A stretch of DNA of 64,000 bases, taken from JANNMJ01 sp031425525. Its GTDB lineage: Bacteria > Bacteroidota > Bacteroidia > Cytophagales > Hymenobacteraceae. The notes beneath the pieces are model-generated. The model ran no database searches, was not told the DNA's origin, and worked only from the letters and a program-made list of their open reading frames with translations. Positions 8,514 through 17,924 of the stretch are shown here, piece by piece (the first letter of the stretch is position 1; each line of letters begins with the position of its first letter). The position numbers and the translations under genes were made by a program. The stretch spans positions 62,001-126,000 of the forward strand of contig JANPJM010000083.1 in the NCBI GenBank assembly GCA_031425525.1, in the 5' to 3' direction.

Positions 8514-9617
8514 ATGTTCTCTCCTTTCTACCGGCTCCTACTCGGCGGCGCATCGGCGCTTTTGAGTTTATCAGCGCGCGGGCAAATCGTCAATCCCGGC
8601 CCTGTCTCGCCAACCGACTCGGCGCGCGGGAAGCAGTCCAGCAAAAGCACGACCGACGACAAGAAAGTCTTCGCCAACCCATCCGTCCTGGGGATGGGGC
8701 CGAGCAAGGGCATCGTCGTACGCTACGAGCGGGCGCCGCAGTTCGATGTCACGAGCCAGTCTGATCCGGGCCTTATCGGCAACGGCGCCGGGCGCATCCG
8801 GCGCCTCAACGTCAATGAATTCAAGGCGTATTTTCCGCTCTGGAACCGGCCGCATCTCAAGTTTGTGGCGGGGTTCAACTACGCTCGGCAGCAGTTCAAT
8901 TTCCGCGCGCCCGACGAGCTTTCTTACCCGTTTTATCAGCTGCTCGAAGACCGTAACCTGCGCACCATCGGCACGCAATTGCTGATGCTGCGGCCCATCG
9001 ACGGGCGCAAATACTTTCTGGTGCGCGTCAAAGGCGAACTCAACGGCGACTACCGCAACGACCCCGAAGACGGAGTAACCCGCCACCTGGCCCTGCGGCG
9101 TTACCTCCGCACGTCGGCCGAGTTTTTCTACGGTTGGAAACGCTCGCCGCGCCAATCGGTGGCGGTGGGGGCGCAGTTTGGCTACACGTTCGGGCGCCGC
9201 TCGATTTACCCGGCTGTCATCTACAACCGCACCTTTTCCGACCATTGGGGGCTCGAATCCATTCTGCCCGCCCGCGCCCGCGTGCGCTACAACCTCAACG
9301 AAAAAACCCTTTTCTACGGTGGCTACGAAGTGCAAGGCGATTCGTACACGATCAACGTGAATGTGCCGCCCGCCGTTGGCCAGTACCGCGACCTCGAACT
9401 GCGCGTTACGGCCCTCAACACGCGGCTGCGGATGGAGCGCGAAATCTTGCCGATTATGTGGTTCGCCGTGGAGGCGGGCTACCGCTACTACGCTTCCTTC
9501 AGCGCCTACGATTCGTCCACGGATCGCGTCAAAGTCATCGACAACACGCTGAAAAATTCGGCCGTGATCTCGGCGGAAATATTTCTGACGCCGCCGCGCC
9601 GGTTCCTGAAGCAGTAG
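8514..9617 (+). CDS. Outer-membrane beta-barrel protein, DUF6268-like
   Basis: A 367-residue exported protein. The signal peptide runs from MFSPFYRLLLGGASALLS to a cleavage site near SARGQ. The mature part is alternating aromatic beta strands typical of an outer-membrane barrel, for example FVAGFNYARQQFNF, LLMLRPIDGRKYFLVRVKGE and VAVGAQFGYTFGRRSIYP. ATG 8514 is preferred because it gives a clean signal peptide; a GTG two codons upstream is also possible. It resembles the Bacteroidota DUF6268 barrel family, but this is recognition by eye. Its substrate or role is unknown. It follows the phosphoesterase-barrel gene after a repeat-filled gap of about 190 bases. Confidence 0.65.
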   Translation: MFSPFYRLLLGGASALLSLSARGQIVNPGPVSPTDSARGKQSSKSTTDDKKVFANPSVLGMGPSKGIVVRYERAPQFDVTSQSDPGLIGNGAGRIRRLNVNEFKAYFPLWNRPHLKFVAGFNYARQQFNFRAPDELSYPFYQLLEDRNLRTIGTQLLMLRPIDGRKYFLVRVKGELNGDYRNDPEDGVTRHLALRRYLRTSAEFFYGWKRSPRQSVAVGAQFGYTFGRRSIYPAVIYNRTFSDHWGLESILPARARVRYNLNEKTLFYGGYEVQGDSYTINVNVPPAVGQYRDLELRVTALNTRLRMEREILPIMWFAVEAGYRYYASFSAYDSSTDRVKVIDNTLKNSAVISAEIFLTPPRRFLKQ

Positions 9618-9757
9618 GGGGCCACAGAATTTCCCGAAAAAGCAAAGGGCACCCCGGAAAAACCCGGGGTGCCCTTTGCGTTCGAGCAGGGCATTCTGCT
9701 CTTTAGCGGAGTGGCTTCGGCGCGCGCGGAAAGGCTTCCGAACTTTAGCGGAATGGC

Positions 9758-12700
9758 CTACCGCACCCGCACCACGCCGCCGCCGCTCGCGCTGCGGTAC
9801 GTGGCGTCGTACATCGCGGCGGCGGTTACCGGCGCGTGTTCGTAGGTGCCGGCGCTCACGGCGCGGGCCAGATAGTAGTACACTTTCGGCTCCGGGGTGG
9901 CGGTGGTGAAGAGCGAGAGGCGGTCGTCGCGGATATCGAGATAGTCGGGCTCGAAGTTGGACGCGGCCCATTCCAGATCGCGCTGCGCGCCGAGGCGCGG
10001 GTTCTCGATTTCGAGGCCCGCCGGCAGCAGGTCGGTCAGCGCCACGTTGGGCACTTGCGGGATGGTGGCGGCACTTTGCAGCGTGAGCTTCACCACCACC
10101 AAATCGCCTTGGCGGAAGGTGTGGCCATCGGGGTACGCGGCGCCCGTGCGCGTCAGCAGCTCGCGGCGCACGAGCAGGTTTTCGTCGAGCAGCGGCACCG
10201 AGCGGCCGTTGAGCGGGATGCCTTCCATTTCCTTCGTGAAATACAGCGTACCCGCGCCGCTGGTTTTCACCAGCACCGGGCCGCCGGTCAGGGTCTTGTC
10301 CAGCGTGAGCGGCGGCCCGCTGAACGCGCCAAGCTGCCGCGTGCCCTGCACGAGGGTCGCCGTGACGGTCGAGTTGGCGTCGGTGCGCGCTTGTCGCCCC
10401 AGCGCGAGCAGCGCAAATGCCCGTTCCTGGGTGCTGTACCAGCCGCGCCCGCCCAACTGCTGGCTCAGGCGGCGGGCCAGCGCCGGAATGGTCGGGTGGT
10501 CGGGCGCGGCATCGAGCAGCGCGAGCAAACCGAGGGCTTCGTCGCGGGTGGGCGAGGCAAAATCGCCGCTCAGGTTCCGCTGTGCCGCCTCGCCGGTGGT
10601 GCTGAACGCGGCCGGTACCACCGCACGGGCCGCCGGCGCGTTACCGCTGATGCTGAGTGCGGCGGCCAGCAGATAGCGCGAGTCGGCGGAGAGGAGCGGC
10701 AGATTCGCGCGGTAATAGTTGAGCGCGGAAGCATCAGCCTGTTGGTTCAAAGCCAAAACATAGAGCGAATACAGCGCCTCGCGTTTGGCAATGACGCGCG
10801 TCACGGGCCGCCCCTGGGCATCGGTCAGGGTTTCGCGGGCGGTGGGGCGCGGGCGCGTCTGGGCGTTCAGGTACGCGAGCAGTTTGTCGAATACCGGACG
10901 ACTGACCAGTTGCCCCGCCTTGCGCGCCTCCGTCAGGAAATGCGCAGCGTAAGCGCTCGCCCACCAGTTGGTTTCGGTGCTGCCGGGCCAGTAGCTCAGC
11001 GAGCCGTCGGGTTGCTGCATCGCTTCGAGCTTGCGGATGGCCTCCTGCACGTGCCAGTTGGGGTTGAAGCGCGTAGCCTGTGCGCCCGCTTGCCCCGGCG
11101 CCTGGCCGAGTGCGCGCGCCAAATCGCCGTAGTACAACTGCGGAAACGCCGCCGATACCGTCTGCTCCAAACAGCCGTACGGGTACTGAATGAGGTACCG
11201 CAAATCATCAGCAAAACGCGTGAGCGGCGAGCGGCCCACGGTGAGTTTTGCGCGCAGCGTACCTGCCAAAAAGCTCATTTCTCCGGCGGCTCCACCAAAA
11301 GCCACCGTTTGCGCCGTGCCGCCTTTCACCGTGCCGCTTTCGGCGTAGGACGTGAGCGCGGCGGCGGGCCGGATGGGCAGCTCGGTACGGTCGCGGAAGG
11401 TTTCGCCGAGGGCGCTCACTTTCACCTCGACGGTGCCTTGTCCGATGCCCGCCGGGGCCACCACCCGGAAACGTACCTGCGCCTCGGCGTTGGGTTTGAG
11501 CGTGGCCGTGGCCGTGGCGGCGCCCACGATGCGCAGCGGCCCGCCGACCGTGAGCGTAGCCGTGGCCGTAGCGCCGCGCGCCGTGGTGTTGGTGAGGGTT
11601 ACGGGCACATCCACGGTATCGCGCGGCGACAGGAAGCGCGGCAGGGCGGCCGAAATCACCACCGGATCAGCCACCTTCACTTCGGTTTCGGCGGAGCCGA
11701 AGCCGTCGTTTTTCCACGCTACGGCCATCACGCGCACGGCGCCGCTGAACTGCGGAATGCGCGCCGTAAAACGGGCGTTGCCGGCGCCATCGGCCCGCAA
11801 TTCGCCGCTCCAGAGGCTCACGAGGCGCACGCGCTTGCTGGTGAGCGGGTTTACGCGCCGCGCCAGATTGTAGGCGTCGCCGCCGACGGCCGCCCCCACC
11901 GGCCCCACTGTGCGCTCGGGGAACAGGAACGGGTAGAGGTCGTAGCCAATCACCTCCAACGCGCGCCGCTGGTAGAAATAGGCGTACGGGTCGGGTGTCT
12001 GGAAATCCTTGATTTGCAGGATGCCTTCATCCACCACCGCCACCGTGAGGCGGGCGTTGGGCGCCGTTTTCACCGAAATGGGCAGCGCGCGCTGCGAACG
12101 GCTGCTCGTGGCCACCGTGATGGCCACCGACAGCTTGGCGGCGGGCGCATCCACGAGCAGCGGCTGGTAGCCGCGCGCCACCGTGAGCGGACCGGTTTCG
12201 GCGGCGCCGGGCGCGTGCGGACGCAGCGCTGTAACCGTGACGAAGACGTTGGGGCGGCAGTCGGCCGTGAGCGGAATTTCCACCGATGCCGCGCGGCTCG
12301 TGGTGTTCACCGTGAAGCGTTGCAGCACTTTGTCGCGCTCGACCGTGACGAGCAGCTTGCCTTTGAACGGCGCTTTCAGCAGGATTTTGGCCTTGTCGCC
12401 CACGCGGTAGCGCGGCTTGTCGGCGCTTACCTCCACGCGGCCTTCAGTATTGACGGCGAACGCGTTGGCCGTATTGTTCCCCGAACCGTAGGCGTAAAAC
12501 GACGCCGTTACGCGCCCGCCGCTGCCGGTTTCGCCCGCCGGGCCCACCCTGATTTCGTACTCGCCGGAAGCCAGCGCGTTGTAATCGATAGTGGCGCGCC
12601 CGTCGCCGTTGGTCGTCAGGTTCTGCCGCAGCACCACTTGGTCGCGGGCTTGCGAGTTGTAGGCAAAACGCCCGTACTGCCGCTCGACCACCGTTTCCCA

Positions 12701-15451
12701 GACGCGGCGCACCACTTCCACGCGCAGCGTTTGCCCGCTCAGGGGGCGGCCCGTCGCCGAGAGCATCACCACGGGCACCGCCAGCGGCTGGTTGGTGCCG
12801 CGCCACGCATCGAAGCGACCCACCCCCACGAGGCCGCTTTGGGTCTGCACCTCGAACTCGGTGAGGCGATTGACGGGCCGTCCGGTTTCGTCGAACACGG
12901 TGGCGAAGGCGGTGCCGGTGAGCATGCCGAGGCCGCGCAGGTTGGGGGGTACGAGGTAGGTGAGGCCCGTGGCGCGGCCCTGCTCATCGGTTTCGCCTTC
13001 CTTCACGGTACGGCCGAGGTTTTCGAGGGCGCTGCCGGGCGCGTTGGTCAAGCTGAAATTGAAGTCGTCGTACCCTTTCGGCTGAAAAGTTTTGGGCCGC
13101 AGCGAAAACTCCACTTCGTAGCGACGGTGCGCGGCGGGCGGCCCAAACAGCGTGGTGGCCGTGAGGGTGGTGCTTTGCTCCTGACCGGGCTGCACGACGG
13201 GCTTGTCTACGGCCACTTTCAGGCGTAGGCGGTCGGGCAGGAACTCTTCCACCGACAGCGCCCGCGACGCGAGCAGCACGTCGTTCGCGGTGAGTACTTC
13301 CAGGCTCCAGCGGCCCGTCATGACGGTGGGCGGCAGGATGAAGCGCGACCCGCCGCCACCTTGCGCATCCAGCGTCAGGCGCTGGGTTTGGTACGGCCGC
13401 CCGCTCGGCAGCATCAGCCGAATCTGGAGGGGCACGCCGGCCACGGGCTGCCAATCGTCGGGGCGCCGCACGAGGGTTTGCGCCCGAATGGTATCGCCGG
13501 GGCGGTACAGGTCACGGTCGCCGTAGCAAAATGCGAGGTAGCGGGCGGAGTTCGCCACCAGGCCGCCCACATCGAACCGCGCCACATCCACGACGGAACG
13601 GCGTAAATCGAGGAGTGAAAAATCATTGCCTTTGCGCGCCGTCAGCAGCCCCAACTCGAAGCGGTTGGCGGTGCGACCGTCGGGCGTGGCGGTGTTGGCG
13701 CGGCCATCGGAACCCTCGTCGTAATACCGCTCATCGGACGCCGGGCGCCGGTGGTTTTCGGCCGCGAAATCCTGCGTTTGGTTGAAGCCACCGAGGTTTT
13801 TACCGATGGCATCGGCGCTGATGGTCACGGCGCCATCGGCGCCGGTGGTGGCGCGGGCCACTACTTGGTTGTTGGTGCTGAAACACGAGATTTCGACGCC
13901 CGCCAACGGCTCGGCCGTCGCCACCGACGACGCCACCACCAGCAACCCCGCGCGGCTCTGGCGCGCCACCAGGCCAATGTCGGTCACGACCACCACCTGC
14001 GACGCCTGCAACCAGCGCCGCTCGGTGTCGCGCACCCGAATCACATAGATGCCGCGCAGGGCGCGGTCAGCTTCGAGGTCTTGCAACGACAAGTGCAGCA
14101 GCCGCGCGGTGCCCTGGCGGGGCATCGCGGCTACGTCTACGGTACGCGAGAGCAGCTCGTCGCCCACGGCGTCGGTGTCATAGTAGCGGTACGAACGATC
14201 CTGGTATTCGCTCTCGCCTTCGCCACCCCCGTTCCAGCTTTCGCCTTCATAATCATACCCATAGCTCTCGCCCGATTTCAGGAAGCTTTGCAGATTCGAC
14301 TCGTACACCTTCGTTACGGTAAGCTGCACGCGCTTGACGCCCGCCAGCTCCAGGGCCAGGTTGCGCGCCCCGGCGGCCCCCAGATACAGGCGCGTGTTGT
14401 CGGAAAAAGCCACGCGCGGCGGCGGCGTCCCGAACGACACCACCTGCTTCACATCAGTACCCAGCGTGGTATTGAACAACCCCCGCAACTGCCCGCTGAC
14501 GGTGACTTCATAGGTTTTGCCGGCCGTAAAATCGCCCACAAGCTGAAAGCCGTTGTCGAGCGCCTTCACCGAAAACGGTACGGCGGGCGTGAGGCTCACG
14601 AGGGCGGGCACGTCGTCGGTGACGACGGGTTGCGTGGTGAACACGCTCAGGCGGCCCTGCCCGCCGCCGAACGCGCCGGTCATTTCCGAAATCGTGAGTT
14701 CGTTGGCGGGCGGCAGCTCGGCGCCGATGGTGAGCAGTTTGGGCGTTTCGGCGGGGCTGCCGGGCACGGGCAAGCCGTGCGCGATGCTCACCGTCACGGG
14801 TACGGGGCTCTCGAACGAGCCCGTCCAGTTGAGTTTCGGCACCACAATCGTCAGTTCATCGCTGATGCCCGTGGTGAGGATGCGCGCCGCCACGGCGGTG
14901 CCTCCGGCGCGCACGGTCAGTTTTTTCTCCACGTCGGCGGGGCGCACCGGGTAGCTGAACCGTACCTGCACGCGGGCTTCGGCGGCACCCGCTACGGCGC
15001 CGCTGCTCGTGTTGGCGCTCGCCCAATACGCCCGCGCGCTGTTGAGCGCGAGGTCGGGCGTGTGGAACGCGAACGTGGCTTCGGCGGGCAGCTTGCGGCT
15101 GGTGCCGGGCGCGCCGCCCGCCACGGCGGCGGGCAGCAGCCGCGCAGTGTAGGCCGTAGCGGGCGCAAACGGTCGGCGCGGCGAGAACGTCAGCTCGCGC
15201 GGGCTGGTCCAGCGCACCTGCCCGGCCAGGCGCGGCGTAAGCACGAGCGCCTGCGTGGTATCCCAGCGCCCGACGAGCGAATCGGGCACCACATCATCGG
15301 CGAAGGTGAACGTCAGGTTCTGCTCCGGGTCGATGACATCGACGAAATTGGTCTCGGGCCGGTCGAGCGACTGCCCCCCGCGCGAGCAGGATAGCGCGAC
15401 GGTCAGGGTGGTGAAAATGAGGAGGAACGGGGCAAGGGAGGAGCGGCGCAT
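9758..15451 (-). CDS. Alpha-2-macroglobulin family lipoprotein with thioester motif
   Basis: A 1897-residue bacterial alpha-2-macroglobulin, a periplasmic or surface protease trap. The N-terminus is a lipoprotein signal with Cys at TVALSC. MG-type immunoglobulin-like repeats follow. The region WSGELRADGAGNARFTARIP (about 1220) is typical of the family's core. YPYGCLEQTVS near residue 1420 is the CxEQ thioester, so covalent trapping should be possible. After it comes the helical thioester domain (HVQEAIRKLEAMQQPDGSLS, YSLYVLALNQ) and a final receptor-binding-like domain. The length fits the long YfhM-type class. No penicillin-binding protein 1C gene, the frequent neighbour in other phyla, is beside it. 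A possible -7 element lies just upstream on the minus strand. Confidence 0.92.
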   Translation of the reverse strand: MRRSSLAPFLLIFTTLTVALSCSRGGQSLDRPETNFVDVIDPEQNLTFTFADDVVPDSLVGRWDTTQALVLTPRLAGQVRWTSPRELTFSPRRPFAPATAYTARLLPAAVAGGAPGTSRKLPAEATFAFHTPDLALNSARAYWASANTSSGAVAGAAEARVQVRFSYPVRPADVEKKLTVRAGGTAVAARILTTGISDELTIVVPKLNWTGSFESPVPVTVSIAHGLPVPGSPAETPKLLTIGAELPPANELTISEMTGAFGGGQGRLSVFTTQPVVTDDVPALVSLTPAVPFSVKALDNGFQLVGDFTAGKTYEVTVSGQLRGLFNTTLGTDVKQVVSFGTPPPRVAFSDNTRLYLGAAGARNLALELAGVKRVQLTVTKVYESNLQSFLKSGESYGYDYEGESWNGGGEGESEYQDRSYRYYDTDAVGDELLSRTVDVAAMPRQGTARLLHLSLQDLEADRALRGIYVIRVRDTERRWLQASQVVVVTDIGLVARQSRAGLLVVASSVATAEPLAGVEISCFSTNNQVVARATTGADGAVTISADAIGKNLGGFNQTQDFAAENHRRPASDERYYDEGSDGRANTATPDGRTANRFELGLLTARKGNDFSLLDLRRSVVDVARFDVGGLVANSARYLAFCYGDRDLYRPGDTIRAQTLVRRPDDWQPVAGVPLQIRLMLPSGRPYQTQRLTLDAQGGGGSRFILPPTVMTGRWSLEVLTANDVLLASRALSVEEFLPDRLRLKVAVDKPVVQPGQEQSTTLTATTLFGPPAAHRRYEVEFSLRPKTFQPKGYDDFNFSLTNAPGSALENLGRTVKEGETDEQGRATGLTYLVPPNLRGLGMLTGTAFATVFDETGRPVNRLTEFEVQTQSGLVGVGRFDAWRGTNQPLAVPVVMLSATGRPLSGQTLRVEVVRRVWETVVERQYGRFAYNSQARDQVVLRQNLTTNGDGRATIDYNALASGEYEIRVGPAGETGSGGRVTASFYAYGSGNNTANAFAVNTEGRVEVSADKPRYRVGDKAKILLKAPFKGKLLVTVERDKVLQRFTVNTTSRAASVEIPLTADCRPNVFVTVTALRPHAPGAAETGPLTVARGYQPLLVDAPAAKLSVAITVATSSRSQRALPISVKTAPNARLTVAVVDEGILQIKDFQTPDPYAYFYQRRALEVIGYDLYPFLFPERTVGPVGAAVGGDAYNLARRVNPLTSKRVRLVSLWSGELRADGAGNARFTARIPQFSGAVRVMAVAWKNDGFGSAETEVKVADPVVISAALPRFLSPRDTVDVPVTLTNTTARGATATATLTVGGPLRIVGAATATATLKPNAEAQVRFRVVAPAGIGQGTVEVKVSALGETFRDRTELPIRPAAALTSYAESGTVKGGTAQTVAFGGAAGEMSFLAGTLRAKLTVGRSPLTRFADDLRYLIQYPYGCLEQTVSAAFPQLYYGDLARALGQAPGQAGAQATRFNPNWHVQEAIRKLEAMQQPDGSLSYWPGSTETNWWASAYAAHFLTEARKAGQLVSRPVFDKLLAYLNAQTRPRPTARETLTDAQGRPVTRVIAKREALYSLYVLALNQQADASALNYYRANLPLLSADSRYLLAAALSISGNAPAARAVVPAAFSTTGEAAQRNLSGDFASPTRDEALGLLALLDAAPDHPTIPALARRLSQQLGGRGWYSTQERAFALLALGRQARTDANSTVTATLVQGTRQLGAFSGPPLTLDKTLTGGPVLVKTSGAGTLYFTKEMEGIPLNGRSVPLLDENLLVRRELLTRTGAAYPDGHTFRQGDLVVVKLTLQSAATIPQVPNVALTDLLPAGLEIENPRLGAQRDLEWAASNFEPDYLDIRDDRLSLFTTATPEPKVYYYLARAVSAGTYEHAPVTAAAMYDATYRSASGGGVVRVR

Positions 15452-15469
15452 GGGGAGGCGGATAGTAGG

Positions 15470-15478
15470 CGAAAGGTA
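15470..15478 (-). promoter_or_regulatory. Putative -7 element of the alpha-2-macroglobulin gene
   Basis: On the minus strand TACCTTTCG lies 18 bases before the ATG, close to the TAnnTTTG consensus. No -33 TTTG was identified. Confidence 0.35.
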
Positions 15479-15567
15479 GGACAGCAGCGGGATGTGGGGG
15501 GCTGAAACCGGCCGATAGCGCCATAAAAAAGCCGAGTATGTGGAGTAGGGCGAAGCACGCCAACCCG

Positions 15568-15770
15568 GACACTCCTCCCCAGAGGGGGAGGGGTGGCTGG
15601 CCGAAGGCCAGACGGGGTGGGGCGACGGCGCACGAGGGCGTAAGACAGGACGCTGTTCCAGGAATTACGCCGCTGTTTTCCATTTCTACCCAAATTATCC
15701 ACGCCTACCGTATCGGCCCACGCCGCCCCTGCGGGGCACCCCTCCCCCTCAGGGGTGGGGAGTCTGGTGG
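15568..15770. repeat. Inverted GC-rich repeat pair in a 454-bp gene-free gap
   Basis: The gap 15452-15905 has no credible gene. Within it a left arm (about 15571-15625) containing CTCCTCCCC, GGGGGAGGGGTGG and a GGCCGAAGGCC hairpin is matched in inverted orientation by a right arm (about 15713-15770). The arms belong to the same family as the elements between kdpA and kdpB. A separate short GGCGGAGCTAG segment at 15805-15820 resembles an arm of the repeat at 26094. Confidence 0.6.
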
Positions 15771-15905
15771 GCAGTATATATGAGGGTAGGGGTTGATGAC
15801 GTGGCAAGGCGGAGCTAGTTCCTCTCAAACCACAACCCACCGCCCGCCCTGCCCGTTGGCTACCCACCCGCCGGGCAGCACTTCCCCCACGGGCTTCCTT
15901 CAACA

Positions 15906-16259
15906 ATGACTTCCTCCCCTGATACCACCATCACCAAAATCGATTCGCGTCACTCGCCGCACGGCGCTGATGGCGAGAAATACCTCGCCTCCGGTACGCA
16001 CGTTTCGATGCGCCTCTGGGAAAACGAACAACCTGCTGATGCGCCCAAAGAGCCGTCGGCGCGCCCTTACGAGACGGTGGGCTACGTGATTGCGGGCCGC
16101 GCCGAGCTGCACTCGGAAGGGCAAGTAGTAGTACTCGAAGCGGGTAATTCGTACGTGGTGCCGAAGGGCGCGCGGCACACCTACCGCATTCTGGAAGCCT
16201 TTACGGCGGTAGAGGCGACGGCGCCGCCCGCGCAAGTCCACGGGCGCGACGAGGAGTAG
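15906..16259 (+). CDS. Small cupin-domain protein
   Basis: A 117-residue single-domain cupin. The beta-barrel motifs are visible as RPYETVGYVIAGRAELHSEG and VVLEAGNSYVVPKGARHTYR, the second containing the family's PxGxxH motif. It would bind a metal, but the first motif lacks the usual His pair (HxH is replaced by other residues), so metal binding may be weak. Substrate unknown. It stands alone and is followed, two bases after its stop, by a perfect inverted repeat that may end transcription from both sides. Confidence 0.8.
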   Translation: MTSSPDTTITKIDSRHSPHGADGEKYLASGTHVSMRLWENEQPADAPKEPSARPYETVGYVIAGRAELHSEGQVVVLEAGNSYVVPKGARHTYRILEAFTAVEATAPPAQVHGRDEE

Positions 16260-16261
16260 TA

Positions 16262-16330
16262 GTAGCGTGGTTTGCTTGCAAACCGCGTCCCACCACCCGC
16301 CGAACGCGGTTTGCAAGCAAACCACGCTAC
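16262..16330. repeat. Perfect 27-bp inverted repeat; REP-like doublet between convergent genes
   Basis: Arms at 16262-16288 and 16304-16330 are exact reverse complements around a 15-base loop. Each arm begins GTAG, and an internal hairpin GGTTTGC-TT-GCAAACC follows, which is the architecture of REP sequences mobilised by RAYT transposases. It lies exactly between the convergent cupin and membrane-protein genes, so it can also act as a bidirectional terminator. No U-tract follows either arm. Confidence 0.85.
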
Positions 16331-16337
16331 TTCCCTT

Positions 16338-17594
16338 TCAATACCCACTCGACGCCCCGCCGCCGCCGAACTGTCCGCCGCCGAACGTGGTGGCCGGCCC
16401 CGCATCGGGCGGAATCGGCGTGAGTTCGGCGGCGGCCAGCGCCTCGAAGTTGGCGCGGGCGAAGGGGTTGGCGGCATCGTCGGCATCATCTTCCCCGGCA
16501 TCGGCTACTGACGTCAGGCCGTGGCGGTGCGGGCGGAGGTAGCGCAGCCCGAAAGCCGCTAGGGCGGTTAGCGCGGCACCCACCAGCGCGGCGGCCACGG
16601 CGGGCGGTAGCACCGAGCGGTAGGTGCGCAGCGTGAACGCCGAAAACCCAACCGCCAACAGGCCTAAGGTCAGCAACAGGCGGTCGTGGCGGCGCAACCC
16701 CAAGCCGATGTACACCAGCGGCACTGCCGCCGTAAACCCGATGAACAGCGCACCAAACGGCGGATGCCCCGACGGATTTTGTCCGCTGAGTACCGCGTTC
16801 GCCTCACGCACTACCAGATAATTTCCCGCCAGATACACCACCACCAGCCCCAGCAGTCGGATGGTTTGGCGTGCGCCTTCGTAGTAGTACGTGCCCGCCG
16901 AGGTCGTGCGCGGCGCGCGCGCCAGCCACACCAGCAGCCCCCCCGCGCTCATCAGCGCAAACGGCAGCAGCAACCGGCCCCAGCTCGTGAGCAGCAGCAC
17001 ATTGGTCACGATGACGAGAAACGTGACCACCGCCGCGCCCGCCGCGCCCCGCTCGGCGTAGCGCACGGTGGCCGCCACCAGCACCGCCAGCCAGATCAGC
17101 AGCGACGGCAAAAAAGCCGCCCGACCGAGCGAAAACTGGTTGGGCGCCAGGTCTTGCCCCCGTAATACGACGCGCCCGATCAGCACCGCGCACGCGCCCA
17201 GCGCCACGTACAGCAGGGCCGTATCAGGCCCGGCGTGGTACGTTTTGTTGTTCCGGATAGCAAATTCGAGCATCACCCCCGACCCCACCAGAATCAGCAG
17301 CGCCCACAACGTGAGCGGGAAGTTCTGAAACTCGTTCGCCAGCCCCACCACCGACCCCGCAAACGCGCTACCCAGGCTCACGCCGAGCAACGTCACCAGA
17401 AACAGCGCCACCCGAATGGGCCACGCCGGCCGAAGCCACTCGGCCGGGTACGCCGCCTCGATGGCCGCGAGCTGCGGGGCGGTCAGGCCGCCGCGCCGGT
17501 GCCAGCGCGCTGCCTGACGGCGCCACGCCAAGTGACGCGGCCACGCGGCCGGGTACGCGGCAAAACGGGTAACGAGGGTGTCGAAGAGGGCCAT
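16338..17594 (-). CDS. Polytopic membrane protein, DUF2157/DUF4401-like
   Basis: A 418-residue inner-membrane protein. A cytosolic N-terminus of about 60 residues (RGGLTAPQLAAIEAAYP) precedes roughly ten hydrophobic segments, such as VALFLVTLLGVSLGSAFAG and LPSLLIWLAVLVAATV. The C-terminal tail of about 70 residues is acidic, then glycine-rich, ending FGGGGASSGY. The layout matches the DUF2157-type membrane proteins; the molecular function is unknown. Its neighbour at 17925 is of the same general type and strand, and the two are separated by a tandem repeat array, so they may have been co-transcribed. Confidence 0.65.
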   Translation of the reverse strand: MALFDTLVTRFAAYPAAWPRHLAWRRQAARWHRRGGLTAPQLAAIEAAYPAEWLRPAWPIRVALFLVTLLGVSLGSAFAGSVVGLANEFQNFPLTLWALLILVGSGVMLEFAIRNNKTYHAGPDTALLYVALGACAVLIGRVVLRGQDLAPNQFSLGRAAFLPSLLIWLAVLVAATVRYAERGAAGAAVVTFLVIVTNVLLLTSWGRLLLPFALMSAGGLLVWLARAPRTTSAGTYYYEGARQTIRLLGLVVVYLAGNYLVVREANAVLSGQNPSGHPPFGALFIGFTAAVPLVYIGLGLRRHDRLLLTLGLLAVGFSAFTLRTYRSVLPPAVAAALVGAALTALAAFGLRYLRPHRHGLTSVADAGEDDADDAANPFARANFEALAAAELTPIPPDAGPATTFGGGQFGGGGASSGY

Positions 17595-17667
17595 TTAGCG
17601 GAGGTTGAGTAGAAGAGAAACAGAATCGGTAGTCGAAGGAAACACTATCGAAAACCCCGAAAGGGCA

Positions 17668-17924
17668 TTCCCACATGTGGGAGGTGGCGCTCGGGTATCA
17701 CGAATGCCTATTCCCACATGTGGGAGGTGGCGCTACTGTATCACGAAAGCCTGTTCCCACATGTGGGAGGTGGCGCTCGTGTATCACTAAAACGCATTCC
17801 CACATGTCGGAGGTGGCGCTCCTGTATCACGAATGCCCCTCACGCGTACTCGTGGAGGGCTTTCGTGTTACCCGAATGCCCTTCGTGCGTACTCGTGGGC
17901 GGCTTTCGTGGTTCACGAACGCAT
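17668..17924. repeat. Six-unit tandem array with 43-bp period
   Basis: Units start at 17668, 17711, 17754, 17797, 17840 and 17883, an exact 43-base period, and the array ends at the stop codon of the downstream-strand gene. Units 1-4 carry the palindrome CCCACATGTGGG (one change in unit 4) followed by AGGTGGCGCT; units 5-6 replace that core with CGTACTCGTGG and GGGCTTTC. All units keep a linker like TCACGAATGCC. Between-unit similarity extends through the linkers, so this is a tandem array and not CRISPR. Confidence 0.9.

Noticed and set aside
9836..13228. 1130-codon plus-strand reading frame
   Set aside because: It is the antisense shadow of the alpha-2-macroglobulin gene; its translation is rich in Arg/Gly/His with no domain, an artefact of high GC.
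13751..15394. 547-codon plus-strand reading frame
   Set aside because: Also antisense to the alpha-2-macroglobulin gene, with no recognisable domain.
17668..17924. CRISPR array
   Set aside because: The period is constant and the segments between the palindromes are also repeated, so there are no unique spacers; no cas gene is near.
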